Source of the DNA: Uliginosibacterium sp036017065
GTDB taxonomy: Bacteria > Pseudomonadota > Gammaproteobacteria > Burkholderiales > Rhodocyclaceae
Assembly: GCF_036017065.1 (NCBI RefSeq)
Contig: NZ_JAYXHR010000001.1
Span: forward strand, 1,860,001 to 1,924,000
Reading direction: 5' to 3'
Length of the DNA stretch: 64,000 bases
How positions within the stretch are numbered: the first letter of the stretch is position 1; each line of letters opens with the position of its first letter. The notes beneath the pieces are model-generated. The model saw only the letters and a program-made list of their open reading frames with translations. It searched no databases and was not told the origin of the DNA. Positions 59,281-64,000 of this stretch are shown in pieces. The position numbers and the translations under genes are program-made.

Positions 59281-59317
59281 AAGTTAACTTGGCAATCCGG
59301 ATGAAGGTGGTTACACT
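59281..59317 (+). promoter_or_regulatory. sigma70 promoter of rpsU-yqeY-dnaG-rpoD
   Basis: TTGGCA (59289-59294) and TACACT (59312-59317) are separated by exactly 17 bases. The perfect palindrome AAGTTAACTT (59281-59290) overlaps the -35 box, so a repressor could act here. Confidence 0.75.
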
Positions 59318-59356
59318 CCCGCCCCTCATCTTGCCGACCAATCAAGGAACCCAGAA

Positions 59357-59569
59357 ATGCCGGGTGTACGCGTCAAAGAAAACGAGCCGTTCGAAGTCGC
59401 CATTCGCCGCTTCAAGCGCACCATCGAAAAAGCTGGCCTGCTGACCGAACTGCGCGCCCGTGAGTTCTACGAAAAGCCGACCTCCGAGCGCAAGCGCAAG
59501 AAAGCTGCTGCCGTGAAGCGCCTGCACAAGCGCCTGCGCAGCCAGCAACTGCCGCCGAAGCTGTACTGA
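59357..59569 (+). CDS. rpsU: 30S ribosomal protein S21
   Basis: 70 residues, PGVRVKENEPFEVAIRRFKRTIEKAGLLTELRAREFYEKPT followed by a Lys/Arg tail. Complete S21, needed for translation initiation at some mRNAs. First gene of the macromolecular synthesis operon, followed by a terminator that reduces read-through, and then yqeY, dnaG and rpoD. Confidence 0.98.
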   Translation: MPGVRVKENEPFEVAIRRFKRTIEKAGLLTELRAREFYEKPTSERKRKKAAAVKRLHKRLRSQQLPPKLY

Positions 59570-59632
59570 TCGGCCTGCGCCCCGCAATCGCGGCGGCGCT
59601 CAGCAAAGTACGAGGCAAAAAGCCTGAAATGG

Positions 59633-59662
59633 CCCGGCCCCCGCGAGGGTAGCCGGGTTTTT
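59633..59662 (+). terminator. intrinsic terminator/attenuator between rpsU and yqeY
   Basis: CCCGGC (59633-59638) and GCCGGG (59652-59657) pair, with an inner CCC/GGG extension, and TTTTT follows. As in Escherichia coli, it should let only part of the transcripts reach dnaG and rpoD. Confidence 0.8.
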
Positions 59663-59700
59663 CTGTTTGTCGTTCCTACCTCGCAGCCAAGGAGCTTGCC

Positions 59701-60147
59701 GTGTCGCTGAAAGACCAGATCAACGAAGACATGAAGACCGCCATGCGCGCCAAGGAAACCGCGCGCCTGGGTGCCATCCGCCTGCTGCTGGCCGCGATCA
59801 AGCAGAAGGAAGTGGATGAGCGCGTGACGCTGGACGACGCGGCGGTGATCGCGATCGTCGACAAGCTCATCAAGCAGCGCAAGGACTCCATCAGCCAGTA
59901 CGACAGCGCCGGCCGCCAGGACCTGGCGGATGCCGAGCGTTTCGAGCTGGATGTCCTGTCGGCCTACAAGCCGGCCGGCCTGTCCGACGCCGAGATCGAC
60001 GCCGCCGTGGCCGCCGCCATCGCGCAGACCGGCGCCGCCGGCCCCGCCGACATGGGCAAGGTCATGGCCGTGGTGAAGCCGCAACTCGCCGGCCGCGCGG
60101 ACATGGGCCAGGTGTCGGGCAAGATCAAGGCAGCCCTCGCCAAGTGA
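59701..60147 (+). CDS. yqeY: GatB/YqeY domain protein
   Basis: 148 residues: SLKDQINEDMKTAMRAKETARLGAIRLLLAAIKQKEVDER, then AERFELDVLSAYKPAGLSDAEIDAAV and GPADMGKVMAVVKPQLAGRADMGQVSGKIKAAL. This matches YqeY, which shares the tRNA-binding domain of GatB; exact role unclear. Starts at GTG 59701 with AAGGAG six bases upstream. It sits between rpsU and dnaG, its normal place in many bacteria. Confidence 0.93.
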   Translation: MSLKDQINEDMKTAMRAKETARLGAIRLLLAAIKQKEVDERVTLDDAAVIAIVDKLIKQRKDSISQYDSAGRQDLADAERFELDVLSAYKPAGLSDAEIDAAVAAAIAQTGAAGPADMGKVMAVVKPQLAGRADMGQVSGKIKAALAK

Positions 60148-60166
60148 CCTCACGCCCGCCGCGGCG

Positions 60167-61939
60167 ATGATCCCCGAATCATTCATCCAGGAAGTGCTCG
60201 CCCGGGTCGACATCGTCGATCTGATCGAGCGTTACGTGCCGCTGAAAAAAGGCGGTGCGAACTACTCTGCCTGCTGCCCTTTCCACAACGAGAAATCGCC
60301 CAGCTTCACGGTAAGTCCCACCAAGCAGTTCTATCACTGCTTCGGTTGCGGCGCCCACGGCACGGCAGTGGGCTTCCTGATGGAATACGCCGGCATGAGC
60401 TTTCGCGATGCGATTCGCGAACTCGCCGGCCAGGTCGGCATGACAGTGCCGGAGGAAACCGGTGCGCCCACTGCGCAGGAGCGCGCGCAGACGCAGTCCC
60501 TGCTGCAGGTGATGGACACCGCGATGAACTTCTACCGCGCCAGCCTGAAGCGGTCCCCGCAGGCCATTGACTACTTCAAGTCGCGCGGCCTCACCGGCGA
60601 GATCGCCGCACGCTTTCAACTGGGCTACGCACCGGACGACTGGCAGCCCTTGCAAGGGGCCTTCCAGCGCTACGACGACAACGCGCTGCTGGAGGCTGGC
60701 CTGGTCATCCAGAACGACACCGGCCGACGCTATGACCGCTTCCGCGATCGCGTGATGTTTCCGATCCACGACCAGCGCGGCAACGTCATCGGCTTCGGCG
60801 GGCGCGTCATCGGCGCGGGCGAGCCGAAGTACCTGAACTCGCCGGAGACTCCGCTGTTCCAGAAAGGCAGCGAGCTGTACGGCCTGCACCAGGCACGCCA
60901 GGCGATCCGCGAGAGCGGCCTGGTCGTGGTGACGGAGGGCTACATGGACGTGGTGGCACTCGCCCAGTACGGCTTTCCGAATGCAGTGGCGGCGCTGGGC
61001 ACGGCGACGACGCCGGTGCACATCCAGAAACTGATGCGGCAAGCGGAGCGCATCGTCTTCTGCTTCGACGGCGACAAGGCGGGTCGCAAGGCCGCACACC
61101 GCGCGCTGGACGCCAGCATCGAACAACTGGCCGACGACCACAGCATCGCCTTCCTGTTCCTGCCGCCTGAGCACGACCCCGACAGCTACGTGCGCGAACA
61201 GGGCCTGGAAGCCTGGCGCCGCGCGCTCGACGGCGCGATGCCGCTCACCGAATTCCTGATGCATACGCTGAAGGACGACATCGAGCTCACCACCGCAGAA
61301 GGACGGGCGCGGCTGGTCCACGAAGCCAAGGGCGTGGTGCCACGCATTCCGGCACCGATGCTGCGCCTGCAGATGATCCGCCAGATCGCGCAGGACGCCG
61401 GGCTGGAGGTCGCTGAAGTCGAACGGGCCTTCGGCCTCAAGCCCAGCGGCGGAAACGGGCGCGGAAAACAGGCACCGCCGCGCCTTCCGCGTGCGGCCGT
61501 ACTCGGACCGGTACAGCAGATGTTGCGCCTGCTGAGCACCCATCCCGACCTCGTCGGTCGCCTGCCATCGGATGCACTGGCGATGCTGGGCGACACACCG
61601 GAAGCAACCGTGCTGCAGGCATTGATCGACGCGCACGACGACGGCTCGCTCGACTCCCGCAGCCTCGCCATCCTGTACGAACGCTGGCGCGACACGCCGC
61701 AGGAAAACGTCATCGCCGACCTGCTGCAGGCCAGCGAGGAACTGGCCGCCGATAGCGAGGCCGCGCCGGACATCCTCGAGGGCTTGCTGAACAACCTGCG
61801 TCGCGGCGATGTGGAGAGAGCGTTCGACACCCTCCAGCGGCGCCTGGCCTCCGGCGACGCGCTCAGCGCCGACGAGATGCAACAGTACAAGGCGCTTCTA
61901 TTGCAAAAACAGAAACTTAAGTCTGGACAGTCAGACTGA
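60167..61939 (+). CDS. dnaG: DNA primase
   Basis: 590-residue DnaG. Zinc-binding domain with C37, H40, C58 and C61 (ACCPFHNEKS, HCFGCGAHG), Toprim catalytic core with EGYMDVVALAQYG near residue 260 and FDGDKAGRKAAHRA, and a C-terminal DnaB-binding region. Makes RNA primers at the replication fork. Starts 19 bases after yqeY. The end of the gene contains the rpoD promoter. Confidence 0.97.
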   Translation: MIPESFIQEVLARVDIVDLIERYVPLKKGGANYSACCPFHNEKSPSFTVSPTKQFYHCFGCGAHGTAVGFLMEYAGMSFRDAIRELAGQVGMTVPEETGAPTAQERAQTQSLLQVMDTAMNFYRASLKRSPQAIDYFKSRGLTGEIAARFQLGYAPDDWQPLQGAFQRYDDNALLEAGLVIQNDTGRRYDRFRDRVMFPIHDQRGNVIGFGGRVIGAGEPKYLNSPETPLFQKGSELYGLHQARQAIRESGLVVVTEGYMDVVALAQYGFPNAVAALGTATTPVHIQKLMRQAERIVFCFDGDKAGRKAAHRALDASIEQLADDHSIAFLFLPPEHDPDSYVREQGLEAWRRALDGAMPLTEFLMHTLKDDIELTTAEGRARLVHEAKGVVPRIPAPMLRLQMIRQIAQDAGLEVAEVERAFGLKPSGGNGRGKQAPPRLPRAAVLGPVQQMLRLLSTHPDLVGRLPSDALAMLGDTPEATVLQALIDAHDDGSLDSRSLAILYERWRDTPQENVIADLLQASEELAADSEAAPDILEGLLNNLRRGDVERAFDTLQRRLASGDALSADEMQQYKALLLQKQKLKSGQSD

Positions 61940-61952
61940 AGTCGTATATAGT
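61924..61952 (+). promoter_or_regulatory. internal sigma70 promoter of rpoD
   Basis: TGGACA (61924-61929) and TATAGT (61947-61952) are 17 bases apart, each one mismatch from consensus, and start inside the dnaG stop region. GTCTG/CAGAC (61921-61936) is an inverted repeat over the -35 box. It gives rpoD transcription independent of rpsU and dnaG. Confidence 0.7.
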
Positions 61953-61995
61953 TATCTGTTTCCCCGCTCCACCCGCCCTGCCTCTTGAGGAATCC

Positions 61996-63981
<1,986 letters not shown>

Positions 63982-64000
63982 TCCCGCCACACCGATTGAT

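Overview
The window is GC-rich, densely coded chromosomal DNA from a Gram-negative bacterium. The gene content and protein style point to a betaproteobacterium, probably Rhodocyclales or a close relative such as Methyloversatilis; the order is inferred, not proven. Supporting signs are clpS-clpA, the zapB-like/zapA/6S RNA block, the rpsU-yqeY-dnaG-rpoD operon, lptE-holA, a type I isocitrate lyase and a short tryptophan-synthase-beta-like protein. I found no insertion sequence, prophage, tRNA, rRNA or CRISPR array, so this looks like core chromosome with a few accessory patches.

Layout. 1-6 kb: end of a lipoprotein gene, rlmM, rhlE, a MATE exporter, a DUF192 protein, rluE and cspA. 6-10.6 kb: clpS-clpA, then aceA behind a good promoter and a 16-bp palindrome. 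10.6-19 kb: an EamA exporter, a SpoIIAA-like protein and a three-gene signalling operon (giant multi-PAS kinase, receiver-ATPase, receiver-PAS-PP2C phosphatase). 19-21.3 kb: metallo-hydrolase, tcdA and cbiX, joined by start/stop overlaps. 21.3-22.2 kb: a long non-coding interval ending in a strong terminator and preceded by a ladder of inverted repeats; it probably encodes an unrecognised structured RNA. 22.2-28.8 kb: an AcrAB-OprM type efflux operon with a divergent AcrR-type repressor and a near-canonical acr operator. 28.8-33 kb: DUF1269-like protein, an EVE/oxidoreductase/TauE operon, 6S RNA, zapA and a zapB-like gene.

33-46.3 kb is a cobalamin (vitamin B12) island. A cobalamin riboswitch precedes btuB. 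On the same strand follow cobO, cbiB, cobD, cobQ, a HAD phosphatase and btuC-btuD-btuF, from cbiB onward joined by overlapping start and stop codons. On the opposite strand are cobU, cobT, cobS and cobC. Together they cover corrinoid uptake, adenosylation, amidation, aminopropanol attachment and lower-ligand assembly; no corrin-ring building genes are in the window.

46-64 kb: a glycosyltransferase and an O-antigen-ligase-like protein, an FAA hydrolase, a LapB/LapC-like type I secretion pair with a LuxR-type regulator, lptE-holA, a lipoprotein with a long Pro-Ala hexamer repeat, an orphan PotD-like binding protein, an MFS transporter, and finally rpsU-yqeY-dnaG-rpoD with a clear promoter, an internal terminator and a second promoter before rpoD.
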